Assembly: GCA_008921705.1 (NCBI GenBank)
Contig: VFFE01007869.1
Location: forward strand, 1,280,506-1,344,505
Length of the DNA: 64,000 nt
Origin: Burhinus oedicnemus
Taxonomy: Eukaryota > Chordata > Aves > Charadriiformes > Burhinidae
Direction: 5' to 3'
Below the pieces are notes generated by a model that did not search any database, was not told where the DNA came from, and saw only the letters and a program-made list of their open reading frames with translations. Below, in pieces: positions 11,011 to 25,240 of this stretch (positions are counted from its first letter, which is position 1; each line of letters begins with the position of its first letter). Made by a program: the position numbers and the translations under genes.

Positions 11011-14000
11011 GTTCTTCTATGTCACACCAGCCAGTGTACTTGAAGGAATCAGAAGGAAGCTTAGAAAAAGCAAAATAAAGATGTAAAAGAATCAGTTAAG
11101 GTTTTCCAGTATCTGGCATTGTATTTTCCCATATTTCTGGCCTTGTTACAGTAGAAATAATACTCATACATGTTTACAATGTCTTCTGCCTTAATACCAT
11201 GTGGTGTATAGCAAAATGATGTATGGAAGTGAGGATACAATGGCATGCATTTATGAATGCATATGCATGTGAACACATTTCTGGACGAGCTTACATACCA
11301 TATATCCTGAACGCAACTGAGGCACTAAACCTAAATACAGAAAACCTGCCTCTACAGTCAAGAATATGAGGTTTCTGTCCATTTCATTTTTCCACTAAAA
11401 CATGTTCTATAATTTCCAGGGCATCCATCTCCCAGGAGGGAGCAAGGAACAAAGTCTCTAACTCTGCCTGTAGTGTATGGAGTAGGTGTGATTTGTGTCA
11501 CTGTGCCCAACAGCACCGTGATTGCCTACAGTGGGGGAATTTCTCACTGCAATGCAGCTTGGCATTTGCCTGAACTCGCAGCATTTCTTTCAGTGGAAAC
11601 CATGATGGTGGAGTTGAGGTGGGAGGAGAGATGGAGCACGTACCTCTGACCCATGCCCTCCAGTTAGAGCTGAGCTATACACACGTCCAGAAGCTGGTAA
11701 ATGCTGTGGGGATTCACAGTTTAGGTATAGTTTACCGCAGCCTCTTCTGGTTTACTTCTACAAATTGGCTCAAATATTGGAGAGAGATATTCTCACTGAG
11801 TATCTGTGTTGTTACCTTTCCTCGCACTCCCGGTTATGACATTTTATAGCAAATGTACACAACCTCTTCAGAATTTATTATATACTTGCTCATTGCATCC
11901 AGTTCTGTGCATAGTGCTCAAAGGCTTCCTGGGCCACTGAGTCAAATCCCTTGCCACTGCTGACACCGTATCATATCTTATTTATAATCTAATCTAGCTT
12001 TGGAAGATAAAATGAGGTAAAACGTAATCAGCTTCAAAGCTAGGGAAGAGATTTCAGCCTTGCTTACTCTTTGTCAGTGTCTCTCTTCTATAAACTTGTA
12101 ATCAGACTGGTAAGCCAAACACTTACAGGGGAAAGTAGCCCAGAATCACAGTTCTGCCTGATGAATCCTCTGTTTTGTGATAAAACCCGTGGAATAGGGT
12201 GTGTATCACTTAGGATGGAGCAGCAGGATGAATAGGTTTTACAGAATTTTTGATTGCTTGTAGTCAGACCTGAGGAACTAGAGAGGAGATGTTAAACAAG
12301 TAATCAATTCTGTTCAGAGAAATGCAAACTATTTTATAATAGCAGAAAATACAGAGTAGCAAGGGGTAGGACTTACCACCAGACAATAGCCACATGATCC
12401 TGTGGTCAAACCATAGGTAGGGCAATCCCCTCCAGTCCCTTAATGGGATCTCTCACCTCAGTACCGTTTACTTACACAGATATGTGCAAACATTAGGAAA
12501 AGAAACTTACTGGCAGCTTGTTAGAAAAACTCAGTCTTGGAGAAAATGAAGACCAAGAGCTTTTTCAATAGCACGATACGTCCCCTTCTATGCTGTAAAG
12601 CCCTGCTTTTATGGATCCACGTTGTATGAAAAGGTACCTCAACTGCATATTTATTTTAATCCCCTGAGTATGTTTTAGTAGAATATCAAGGCTTCAAAGA
12701 AGAGTTGAACTTTGTTCAGTAGAGTCTTGAAGTCATATGCTTCTGTGCTTTGCTAGTTCATTGCCTAAGAACACATTCAAAAGTACATTTTATTTACCCT
12801 AAATGATGCAACTTCTCCAATTGTGCTTCAGAGAGATTGAATAATTTGCAGACTGGCAGCTGCAATTTAGAAATTTACCATGGAATACTTCAAAAACATA
12901 ATTTTAACTCAGTAAGTGTGTGCATACAGCACTATAATTTGACTTTTACTGTACAAGCTTGGTGAGAGCTTGCCAGAAAGTATCAGCTGTCAGTAAGCAT
13001 CATTAAAACAATTATAGTCAGGAGCAGAAATGGAGAATAAAAATGCAGCTTTAAAGTGGTCTAGTGAGGATGGTAATGAAGGTTTCATATTGAGTGTAAC
13101 AGACAAGCTAAATAGAACATCAGTTAAAATTTAGGGTTACAGATTATTGGCAAATAATCATGAAGAGACATATTCTGTTGCCCTTACTAAAAATCATCAA
13201 AAGCCAGTATTACATCTTTCCTGGCTTTTGCAGGATACAAACTGCACAGAACAGTACTGACATATGGAACTACTCCTACCTTCATGCTTTATGGTTTTTT
13301 TTTAATGGGATCAAACCAACCACAGTAAACTGTAGGTGACTTAAAGGAAGCTGAGCAAGCTCAGCGTTTCTGAAAATAACAGCTATTTACTCAGGCATTT
13401 TTTGAGATCATCTTGAGGCAAACAGACCATTTTCATGTGTGTGTGCTGCTACAGCTCAGCAGGCATCCACACACACAGCAACCCTGTGAAAAGAGGATTT
13501 ACATTTGGTCAATATAAAAAAAAAAAAAGTGCTGGGAACTCTTGCTTAGCCCTGTCTTGGTATTTGTTTGCTTCTGCTTTCTTGTATGTTAAATGAGGTC
13601 ATAGCAGAGAAATGTGTAGAAATTCTTTTATATTTAAGACAAAGATCTATTATTCTTCTCAATTTTGGAAGCAATTTTTTAGGATGTATTCAAACGACTA
13701 TTTATAAGTGCAAGACTTTTGAAAACCTACCTTCCTCTCAGCTAGATACTACCTCCTCTGCTGAGACATGAATATACATTCCTAGTCTCTTGAAATTTGA
13801 GATAAAATATTTTAGCTGAACCATTTAATGTGATATCTATTCCGATCTTTTGGCAGAAGCCCACTCACAAAATTCTGTATCGGTAATAGAAAATAAAACA
13901 TAAATTTTCAGAATCAATATAGGATAGATAAGACTTCTCCAATCAGGTGGGTAGTGAGATTTCTATTGGAAAGAGTGACAGAAGGAAGCATTTTTCATCT

Positions 14001-14606
14001 CAAAACTGCCTGAGTTTAATAAGCACCAGCTGGACCCTAACATTATGTCACAGAAGATTTTTCTGAAGGAGCAAGTGCAACGCTGCTTTTCTCTCCCTTG
14101 CTTTGTTTTCCTTACTATTTTGCTGCAAAATTGATGCAAAAGAAATGGCAACGAATGAGGCAGGATGCAATTCCAAACAATTACAGATCACACAATACAT
14201 GAAAGTAATAACATTTTCTGCCTTGATTGTGAGGCCCTTCGGCTGGATATGAATCTCCAATGACACCTCTGGGAGCAGCACACTAGATTATGTCAAGCAT
14301 TAGGGGGAAAAAAATTAGATTCATGATGTCTGTCCAGGCTGAGTCATTTCCTCTCACTTTGCCTGCAGTAAAAAATTGGTGGTTATCATAAATCATAGAC
14401 CTAAATTCTTATGAGAGAAGAATTAATTTCACTAATGGAAACCCTCTGTGGCAACAGCATTCCTCCATTCTCTCTCTTCTTGTGGGGGGGACAGGGCGGG
14501 TATCTATGATGTCTTTTAAACAGAGATACTTGGCCATATTTTAAGTATCCTATAAAAGAGGATTGGAAAGAAAACTTAAAATCGTAAGGGGAAAAATCTT
14601 GTGTGA

Positions 14607-14627
14607 CTAACTTCTAACTTCTAACTT
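14607..14627 (+). repeat. Three perfect 7-bp tandem copies (CTAACTT)
   Basis: CTAACTT occurs three times without gaps at 14607, 14614 and 14621. Confidence 0.95.
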
Positions 14628-17600
14628 CAGTCTAGTTGTTCATACCATGGCTACAGCTTTGCCACTGATACCAAATCCATGTACAAACTTTCAGAATACT
14701 CAAGCCAACATTAAACATCTAAAGTCTCCATCTGGTTAAAGTGTGATTTCTCCCACCTAGCTGCAGTTGCCAGCCTGCAAATCCAGGCTTAGCAAATTTT
14801 CTTGGCTCCTTCTACAGTCAGTGGAGACAAGTGGGTATGTCCAGATACCCAGGTACTCAACCCAGCCTTGATGCCTATTATTTTGAGCTGGAGTGAACCA
14901 CAGTCCACACTGTCAACATGAGGAGCCCACAGGCTTTCCCGAGAATGGACATAACTTTGAGGCACCTGAAGTTTGATGAGGAGGATCCCACCTTAAGTGC
15001 CTAAAAGGTGCTTTGAAATAGCAGGACCTCTGATCACTTAAAAAAAGCTCAGGAAATCATTCTGTTCCATGTAACATCATTGAAATATACAAAATAGCCA
15101 TTTCATCTAAATAATTAAACAAACAAAAAAAAATTAATATGAGCTGAATAGAGGCAGCGTGGATTGTGGGGGGTAACTGAAAGTACCCATGACTAACCCA
15201 ATGTATTTTATGCTTTTTTCTCAGTGGAAGTCCCAGTGGGGAATTAAGTGGTTGAAATATTTTGTAAACTGGAAGGAATGAGAACAGAACGGCTACTGCA
15301 TTTTTCAAAACATGATTCATGAGATATCAGGCCATATCTTGGAAAGTCATGCCCTCCTATAGAGCTCACTGTTAAAAGTCACACATTATCAAGATGCCAC
15401 TGTCAGTCGTGTGTCTGTGAAACGGGTCTGCCTCTCCTCACACTGACATCTTGGCAAAATTTTCATAGGCAACAAAATGCTGTAAGTTTTCTAACTGCAG
15501 TGCAAGTACATTTGAGTCCAGCTGACTTTAAGGGTGGAATATACTAAAAGCCCATGAAATACTTTGAAGAGCTATAGCTGAGCTGCTTCTGAAACTACAC
15601 CAGTGAAAGATATTCTGAGCAAAAACCATTCCTCCTGTGTATTATTTTAGATATTTGGCTGCTAAGAAAAGACAGTCAGTCAAAAGATTCCTTTCTCCTG
15701 ACACAACCAGCAGTCTTGATAAACAAACATTTTAGACTGTACAGCACAGGTTCAGCTTTGCCTTATGGAAAATGGCAAATGGAAGAGGGGTAAAGATAAA
15801 GAAGGTTATAAGCAAACTCTTGCAATTGGGATTTGAAAAGCTTTTGTCCCAGTGTTCTGAGCAGTTTTGGGGTCTGGTCTAGCTTCCAGTAGTCTTATCC
15901 CCAGCTACTTTTCATGAATCAGAAGCCTCAAGCAGGCTTAGCTTTCACTGAACCATGGCTGCTTTCCCCACAGATCTGAAATGCCCTTGATAAAAGATTT
16001 GGGAACAAGTAGTACGGCTATTTATACTACTTCTTCACATATTCAGAGTCAGAATTCCTATGGTGCTCGTTACAGCTTCACATCCCACCAAATCACAGAA
16101 CATGTATGATGGAAAGGCCCGTGCTCCCGTGTGGTTGACCCCAGTGGAAATCTGGTCAGATAGCTGTTTAACAACAAAGTGCTCCAAGCTCTTTCAGCCC
16201 TGCTACTATGGAAATGAAAAACATGGACCATTCTAAAGGAATCAAACCTAATGTATTTTATGCTCATCTTAAAGAAAAAGAAAAAAAAAAACAAACACCA
16301 AATAAACTAAGAAAAGGGTGACAAACCCTCCCAAAGCAAAGAGTTCTCATATCTAGGTCAGAGCTGCTGATTTTGCATAGTCTCTAAGAGAGCTGGTTAT
16401 GGATCTGTCCAAACTACTTGCACAAATAGCTGTTCGCTTGCATGATACAAACCCTCAGTTATTTATGTTGTCTCAGTCAATTGCACATGCCAAAGCCGAT
16501 CACCAGAAATGAACTGCAGGGTTAACTTACAAATGCAATTTGTATAGGTATTTAAAAGACAGCAAACTCAGAATTCAGGTTGTGCTTTGTTCAAAATGCA
16601 CACAATTTACTGCTATGTAGCAGCTGTTACTTGTATACAAACATTTATTATGAGAACTCTCTGAACTTAGCATAGTAGAGGACTTGGACATAGTGTTTCC
16701 ATGCTCTGTTACCTTGCATTTACTTTTTATAGGAGTTTTATGAGACATTATGCAACATTTTGAAGCAGTTCTTTTGAGCGTAATTTAGTGATAAACACAC
16801 CTGTAAGTTATGGTTACAATGTATCCTTGCTGTTAGGTGTATCATCAATTATCTTGCTTTATGCATCATAAAATTGCCCCCCAAAAGACATAATTAACAT
16901 AATTAGGTCTTTCACCATAATTATACATTCCTAGTATATCAACTAAAATTCCATGCAGCTCTTCATGGATCTAACTTACAACGATACAAATGCCACATCT
17001 TAATTGATGTGCCTTTCACACATTTTACAACAAATTACACATTTTTGTTGAGACACCTTTTGTCTTTCAGTAATCAGCCAATGACACCAGGAAAAAAAAC
17101 ATTTTTCTTCCTGTTTTCACTGCACAACAATCTCCATCAGCGATACAGGTTGGTACGTTTTAAAAAGACACTCAATCCTGTAACACTATCTTTGTTGTCA
17201 AAGCATGTCAAGCCAGCTGTGCAATGACTACAGTTACGTCTCTTCTTTCACCCTCCTACCTTTCAGACATGTCTTGCTGTTGCATAAAATCCTCACATCT
17301 TGCATAAGGCTATTTGTCTACAGTCAAAGCTTATCTTCCCATCTTTGCCCCTGCATAGAGAGGTAGTTCAACATCCTCTGAAGAGAGGTAACCTGCAAGG
17401 ATCCTGGCTGGGGCTGTATGGATTCACCGTCTCCAAGGAAACACTGTCACCTCGCAACGCAGTCACGTTAGGAGGTATTGTTACCAATCTCTTAAGCACA
17501 TCAAACAAATTCCTGTGCTGATCTAGCTGGTATCAATGAACCGTCATTCCAGAAGGTGGCTAAAGATAGGTTGGCGATACCTGTAGCAAGATATGTGATC

Positions 17601-19675
17601 ATCCAGATGAATCTCTGGTGTGCTCGCTCCAGTGACTTCACTTTTCTGAATTGCATTCACAGTTTTGCCCACATGAAATTTATCTTTTCTTTACCTAAAA
17701 GATCCCTTGCTCCATTAATGGCTGTAAAATGTCTTATTAATTTATCCAAGAACTTAATAGATACTTAAAGAGTCTCATATTTTATGTCATGTTCATGAAA
17801 GTTCTTCGTGAGCATCTCTTCACTATGTTGACTGTCCTTGCCCCATTTGGACGTGCTCAGCCATTTTATAAACAATCTTGTAGGCTTCCTTCTTCGAGTT
17901 TGCATTTGAGAATGAACACAAGAGACTCTTCTGTTGGTGGGAACTGACAGGTCTGTTTTGTGTCTATTTTTATATTACACTATTCTTAAAACATTAAAGC
18001 TACAGGTTCAGAGAATGTCTAGTGAAGCTATTTGTTTTGAAATGTGTTTGATATAATGTTCGTTTGGTTCACTCAGACAAAGTGTAGACGCTGGCAGTGT
18101 GCCACCGATGGAACTGCGGCAGCCCAATATCGTTACGGGCATTGGCTAGTCCCTGCTGAAGTTTACAGATGGCTTTTAAACTCTCACAGTAGTTACGGGA
18201 ACCAAGTTTCAGTGCTGTGCTGTGTCAGGTTATAATAGAGCAGTCAATCATGCCCTATTGATCTGCATCTCCCACATTACAGGCACAGTTCCTTCTTCTC
18301 TTGAGCTCCTAGGCTCCACACCGAAAGAAAAAGGGATAAATAGATTAAGATCAACGTGGAAAAAAGTACACAATAAATGCCTCTGCCCAGGGATATTCAA
18401 CTGGAAATACCATATAGTCACAAACCTCTGTGGCTCAGCCTTCCTACCTTTCAATTGCTTCACAGAAAAATTATTCTCTATCCTCCCATTCCTTCAGATT
18501 TCTCTTTCCTCTTCCTTGTGGTCATTATAAGGGCTGATCATTATAAAATCTTTCTGTGCAGTAAGGCATGTACTTTCCCCAAGAGTGACTGAAGTCTCCA
18601 AAACATTCTCTTAGAAATTCTGCTGGCAAACTTCACTGTGCCAGTAAAGTACAGGACCATAATGTTTACCAGAAAATTTCAGCTCCTATGCAAAGGCATT
18701 TTGTGGTTACAAATGTTGAATTGTGAGACCATTACCTGAAATTTAACAACGTAATCATTCCATATACGTTTCACTAAAACTTTAGGTGGTACAAACTGAG
18801 TTTATTACAGGATGGGCAGAGGACGGGGTATTAAGAGTTTCATCAGGTCATTTCAACATATCTTTTCTCTACCTGCTAAGAAAAAAAAAATTATTTCTAA
18901 ATTAAACAAGACTGTAATTTTGGGCCTTTTTACTTACCATTTTTCCTCTATATATAAAATGAAAGGTATTAGTCCACATCACAGCCTAATGGGCTTCAGA
19001 TCTTCTATGGCAAATGCATTCCTCATAAAGCATATGAAAAATTATTTACCTGCTATTTCAGTGAAATGACATATTTAAGATGGTGTCAGCCTTTCCATTA
19101 CAAACACTGTTTTTCAAATCTTTACAACCTGTGCATAAGAATGTGCTTCTGCCAAGAAATTCAGCAGCATATCCCATCCCTGCAAGAAAAAAATAGTTTT
19201 TCCCACTTTATCAAATTTTGTCCAGTAATTCTGTCTTTGAAAAAGCTGAGCGGGGCAAATACAGGGTGGGTGTCAGTCTCCATCTACATTCGACTGATCG
19301 GATGCTTCCCTCCATGTCCTACAGATACAGCTGATGCACTCCCGAAATATGTATGAACGGGGCAGAATATGTCTCATCCTGAGATCTGATTAATGATGGA
19401 AACAAATCAAATTATTACGACTGCTGTAGGCCACAAGAGGCCCTATTGTTCTGGGCACCACAGAAAGCCAGTAAAATAGTTTGCTCCAGAGAGTTTGTAG
19501 TTTAATTGAACAGAGCAGACAGACAAAGAGTAGGAGAAAGGGAATAATATTATCCCTCCCCCTTTTATACAGAAATAACTGAAATGCTCAGACCATGAAA
19601 TCCTGGTGCTGTGGTAGTCAACAGCAAAAATTCTGTTAATGTGACTAGGGTCAGCATTCATACAGGATTCACAGA

Positions 19676-19735
19676 GACTGACCTTGTTAAGATCAGACTA
19701 GATGAACAATCTGGCTTTAAAGTCTATGCATGTAA
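19676..19735 (+). mobile_element. Ancient CR1 3' tail, strongly degraded
   Basis: The stretch GATCAGACTAGATGAACAAT followed by CTGGCTTTAAAGTCTATGCA resembles the 3' end of old amniote CR1 families (a ...CAGACTAGATGATC...GGCCTTAAAGTCTATGAATC... pattern as I remember it). Only about 60 nt can be matched, so the family is not assigned. Confidence 0.45.
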
Positions 19736-21180
19736 ATGGTTGAGTTTTCCTGATCTGACATTATCTTAACCATTGTTAAAGAATACTTAAATGACTATTC
19801 TGTATTATAACATTTTTCTGATTCAGGGATACAGCAGCCCTGTAAAAAACAGTTTGTTGATGTAATTTCGTGTTCTTTATGTAAAATTCTTACTTTACTT
19901 ATCGTTAGCTTCATACTTACTGGTGATACCAAACCATTAGGTTGATGCCACCAGTAAAATCAGATCTAAAAACTTAATGATATTATAGTGACAACAGAAA
20001 GTTAATTTCTATATTGATCTTACCTGGTTTGACTACATCCAGGAATCCATGGCATTTGTGTTGGATGAATCAGTTATATAGAGAGAATTTCTTTGAATAT
20101 TTCATTAGTATTATCTGCATGGATACTCACAGGAAGCACTAGAAAACGAACACAATATTAAATGCATATATGCTCATCTGTGCTTCAGCAGATAAGCAGG
20201 CATACTTACATAAACTAACTGGTTATTTTGCTGAGTTACCTAGGCAACAAATTTCTTTTTGTCCTGCCCATTCAGGATTCCAGTAAACTATCTGACTCCC
20301 ACCGGCAGGACTTGGAGAGCATTCACAGGGAAAAGCCAAGTACAGCAGAATAAAGCCTTGGACAGGAGAAGAACAGAGTTAGTGAAACATTTCATCAGGG
20401 TTGCCAGACAAAAAGGAATCAACAACTAGCTGCATAAATAATTGAAGTGAAAACTATATATGTCTGGTTTTCTAAGGTGTTATAAACCTGTGACTTCCAA
20501 GAGGGTTGGAGGGGATGTAACCAAGCAACAAGGACTGAAACTTGGTCCTCTCTTCTGGAAAAACAATGGGCTTGCAAGTCATAACGACAATATCTGGCAC
20601 TGAAGACTGAGTTTTTCCAATGATTTTATGGTCTTTGGATCAAGCCATAAAAAAAGATGTTTATGGAATGAAGAATGGCATTTGTATTTGGTTTAGGGGA
20701 GACTTATTTCAGTATCAAATCTGACTTTTCTAATAAAATGTAGGTCAACAATTTCTGGATGAAGTAGACTTTTTCTGACACTAACGAAAGATCATGTATA
20801 CATAATGTTTTGAGATTTTTTTCCTCAAAAGTTTCTTTCAAAAAAAGTAATAGACATAACTTGCCTTCTTTTGCATTTGGCAACTTATCTGTGGGTGCAT
20901 GAAAGAGAAAAATCCTATCCCAAGTGAAGTCAGTGACATGCAGCACCCCTGTTGATTGATGTGCAATAATGATTTCTCCCATTATATGTCTCACTGAGAT
21001 GAGAAGTATTTCCCCTTTCACCTTAAAATGTGGCTTTTTATATTGAATAAAACTATTGCGTCCCTTATCCACAGATGCACATCAGCTTATGCTTAACCTT
21101 TCAGCCCTTAAGAGTAATGCCATTGAAATCAACCGGAGCAGAATGAAACTTGTTTGTGCACACAGAAAGAACCCGAAAGG

Positions 21181-21202
21181 TATCTGCCAGATATCTGCCA
21201 GA
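21181..21202 (+). repeat. Perfect 11-bp tandem duplication
   Basis: TATCTGCCAGA is present twice in tandem in the intergenic region. Confidence 0.95.
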
Positions 21203-22181
21203 TTTTTCACAAGAGATTGAACTGAGCATTCTTTCACCGAGGTCATGGTTTAGAGCTCATTGAAATTGATAGGCAAACTGCCATCCATTTTAATGAGATT
21301 TCTGTCAGTCTTAAGTTGTCCAAATGCCATTTCTGTCTAATTCTCGAAACTTGAAACATCTTATCCAAAGCTGCCAAAACAAACAAGATCAGACATTTGA
21401 TCAAGACACCCAGAGATGAAGTTTCTGATATGAGGGCAGTCTCATTTGCCTCCATCCACATCTTTATTATGAATCTCATGTTTCATCTTTTCATATGTAA
21501 ATTGTTAATAATTCCTGATGGAATACAACATTCATTAAGTACTTCCTAATTTATTGAACATAAGTTTCATCAGGTAATTTTAATCATATGAAAATCATTC
21601 TAAATTCATTTTGATAAACAATTTCCTGTTGCAGTCTTGTAAGCTTCCTTTTACACTGTGTCATTTGGAGCAGTATCTCTGGTTATTCTCCTGTCTAACT
21701 TTCATCATTGCAGATGCCACCATATTTCCATAAATTGTTGTATTTATGTAACTGCTGCCAACTGCTGAAGAGTTATGTTTCCTTTTTTTGTGGAGAATTG
21801 ATTACCTGAATTATATTCAAAAAATTGTTTCACTTCATCCATCAAAACCCTGCCTTCCTGAAACTCAGATCTTGCAAATGTGGGAATACTTAGGAGTCAC
21901 TAGAGCACTTCTTTATTAAACTGGCTTTACGAAGTTGTCATGTGTTAGATATTTAAGATAAATAGGCATAATCTCTTTAAGTATGGAATGGAAGAACTAC
22001 TGATAATACATTTGACTCATTCACACTGCCATGATCAATACCAGGAGATCTCAAATTTTTTATACTGGGCAGCCTTTCTTTTGCGTGAAATATTTTGCAC
22101 CTTTCCCTCCCTTTCTCCCCAGTACCCTCCTGCCTCACCCGTACTTCTGTTTTATTCATATGCTGAAATACGTTTAGTTGT

Positions 22182-22335
22182 GTGCATGCACACACAATAC
22201 ACCAAGCTCCACCTGCACAGCAAACCCGTTTTACATGCATATTTACAGGTATGTGTATTTGCAGATGTGCATATATTGGGGTGTGATGTGTGTGTGTACA
22301 TGCGTGTGCTTGTTTACACCCACATGCATACACAT
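22182..22335. repeat. CA/TG-rich alternating purine-pyrimidine tract, interrupted
   Basis: Interrupted TG, CA and CATG units, densest at 22282-22309 (GTGATGTGTGTGTGTACATG). It probably represents a decayed dinucleotide microsatellite. Confidence 0.7.
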
Positions 22336-25049
22336 ATGTAACTAATATGCAAAGACAGGCAGGGGAACAGAGTGTAAGTATTCTTATACAGATGGAAATT
22401 TCATGGAAGACCATTGAATTTCAGTACAAATGTGCTTTGAAACATATCTACTCTCTTTCAAAGATCTATACATTCTTACTTTTGTTTCAGTGATATAATA
22501 CGTTTTACTGAACTACGCTTCTGGTTGGTGTTACTTCATTGCTGGGCCAAGATGGTAAAAACTACCCAGCTCTACATACGCTAAGGAGTGAAAGACCAGG
22601 AAAGCATGCAAAAGCAATACAGTCGAATGACAAACATAATTCGGTTGTTTAAAATTCAGAGACACCTGCCTCCATTGCAACCAAAGAAGGAACTTAGAAC
22701 TATGAACGTGTATTTATTTACAGGCAGAACCTGTTCCTGACAACTCTGATTTTTTTATCCCTACTCTGTTCCTAAGTCTTATTGCCAAAAAAGTGTAGTT
22801 CAAATGAATGTCCTGTTATTCACTGTCTGCAAGGATAACAAAGATGTTCTCTCGCTGAAAACAGAAAGGAGGGCCTCCTGTGATCATGGGCAAAAGAAGA
22901 GAGAAGCGTTACAAGAACCAGCTATTTTTATTAAAGGTGTTTTGTTCATGCAGCTTTTGTCAGGAAATCCAAATAATTTGCTCTCACTTGCTTTCAGTTT
23001 GAAAAAATGGCTGCCTCGTGTTACGAGAAAGGAGAAACAGCCTTGTTTCTCTCCAGTGCTTCTTTTATAGGAAGGAGACAGACACACTGTAGCTATCCAC
23101 AATTCCTGCATTTAAAGCTAGAAACTGGCATGTCCTGCCAAAAGAAATTAAATGTAATGAAAATGTGTTTCTGGTCAGAGACTGCATTTGCTGTATCACA
23201 GTATATGTGTCCTAAGGGTTACACGGTGTTCTCCTTTCAGCAGTGCTGGGGGTATTTAAGCATTCTTGGGACTGATTTTCCATTACTTTGTCTCAGCTAC
23301 GTATTTGTACCTGCTGCTACCCAGGTGTGAGTGCTGGCCTCAGCAAACAGGGAACTTCTGAGTAACAAGCATTTTGCATTCACAAGGCACAGGTCTAAAT
23401 ATCTATTTTCAATCAGGTTTACTGACTTCAGTAGAAGAGGCATTCCTAACTCATATATATTCAAAAGACACGAATATCTTAAAGTATCTCCAGCTGGATG
23501 ATGCACCTTCCCCTTACTCTACACAACCCCATCTTTCCACCCAAGTTCTGGTACTGTAGGACACCACATCTGTTGGCGGGACTTCCCAGAGCATGTGTAT
23601 GTAATCACTGATAAGGGGAGTGCACCATCAATATGTATTAGTCTTTCCTGCCAACTGATTAGTTTCAATCAGGGTCCAGTAAAGGCAATCCACTGGCTTG
23701 AAACAGAATGACTTCATCCAGTGCTTCTCTCCTCTGCTTTAACTGTTTTCATCCAAAATCCCCTCTGAAGACAAATCTAGACTTTTTTCACAGGTTTGTT
23801 TCCCCCACCCTTACATTTTGCGTTAACAGAGATGAGGTGACATAAGCAGCAGCTTTTCTTTAAGGAAAAAAAAAAAGAAAAAAAGATTAAAAAACATACT
23901 ATTCAGATCCATCCTAATCTTTGGACTTCAAAGAGGTTAAGTCCGCTGCTGGCCTAAAGGCGGGTTATGGAGGTGCTGTTAAATTACTTTATGTCACTAT
24001 ATTCTCCAGTCACAGACCTGCCAGGCCACAGAACTAGTCTCAAACATAAACTAAACCTGTCTTTCAGCTGCTGCACTTCACCTGGCTCTGCCAGCTCCGT
24101 GCTACATGCCAGCAGTTAGGAAATATGAATTTTCTTTTCTCCTTGAGTTGCACTGGGGGAAGAAGGGGGCCCTGTCTTCAGCAGGAAACATTATGTGCTG
24201 TTGTTGGTTTTTTGGGCAAGCAAATCTTACCAAAAAGTGAAGTGACCAGATATAATTCCCTTGATTAAGGTAGTTTAATATTTCTCCTGATACTTGTACT
24301 TTAAAGTGTTCTTTCAGGCCTCAGTTTTTTGCAGTTGAACTGTGAAAGACCAGCAGCTGAGCTTCAGTAGTATTCCTCCCATTTTGCACGCTGCCTTTGC
24401 TGTTTTGTAGAGCTGCCAAATACAAAATGAAGCTGCAAGAGTGTGTTTGCTCTATAGCTAGCAAGGCATGAAGTACTTCTTTCTACAGCTGTGGAGTACA
24501 TCCAGAATATTCATAACAGTGTCACAGGAGATGTGATTCAATGTGTGACATTTAGTGTGCTATTGTGTGACACCAGATGATTAACGCTCACAGCAAAACA
24601 CAGGCTGGTTTAAATAAACAAAATTAAATATATTTTTATGATTATAGAAATCATGTGTTACATCTCTGAGGGAACATCAGCTGCTGCTCCCAAATACTTT
24701 ATATTTTTTTGGCTTGTTTTTAAATGCTTTGATTGCTCAGTGGGTTTTCCTACCACATAAATCCATTGACACTTTGGCCCAACGAGGCGAGTCAGTGATT
24801 TGGATGGTAGCTTGGGACACAGTTGGTAGCTGCCCATCAGTCTCCATCTTGTTTTTGATCAGCAATTTACAGTGTCATATTGTTCCCATTTCCAGCCTTA
24901 GAAAGACATCATGAGAGTTTAAAAGGGTGGGGACCTTAACCCAGTGCCAAACTAGCACGATTCTTCCTTCCCTGCCCCAAGGGCATTAGACCAACTGTAC
25001 TTGTTGGTCACTCAGCGTGAGGGTTCCTTTCTCCGTTCCGGCGATGTTA

Positions 25050-25240
25050 TTTTCTGTAGAATGAGGCACTTGGGCTACAGTCAAATGGGTGGATCAGGGA
25101 TCCGTTCTGAGTCCAGCGTGAGCCCTGGCAGTGCTCCAGCCACACATTGGAGAAAAACTGTATGATTCAAACCACTATCCCTCTGCATCTTCCCCTCCAT
25201 GGGAAAGAAATGCAGGCATGCGAACCACTAGACCATATCA
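25050..25240 (-). mobile_element. Possible tRNA-derived SINE (MIR-like)
   Basis: On the minus strand an A-box-like TGGTCTAGTGGTTCGCATGC (25235-25215) is followed after about 60 nt by a B-box-like GGTTTGAATC. Further on, CCCAAGTGCCTCATTCTACA recalls the MIR core. The spacing is stretched and the match is weak, so this is a suggestion from pattern only. Confidence 0.33.

Noticed and set aside
10930..11060. A second open frame through the first LRR exon ([15 protein letters not shown]...)
   Set aside because: It looks protein-like, but joined to the next exon in its own phase it reaches a stop within about ten codons, whereas the ATG frame continues as a perfect LRR protein.
21977..22414. 145-codon Cys/His-rich minus-strand ORF and its plus-strand counterpart
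   Set aside because: It is generated by the CA/TG microsatellite, which stays open in several frames; no domain or splice context.
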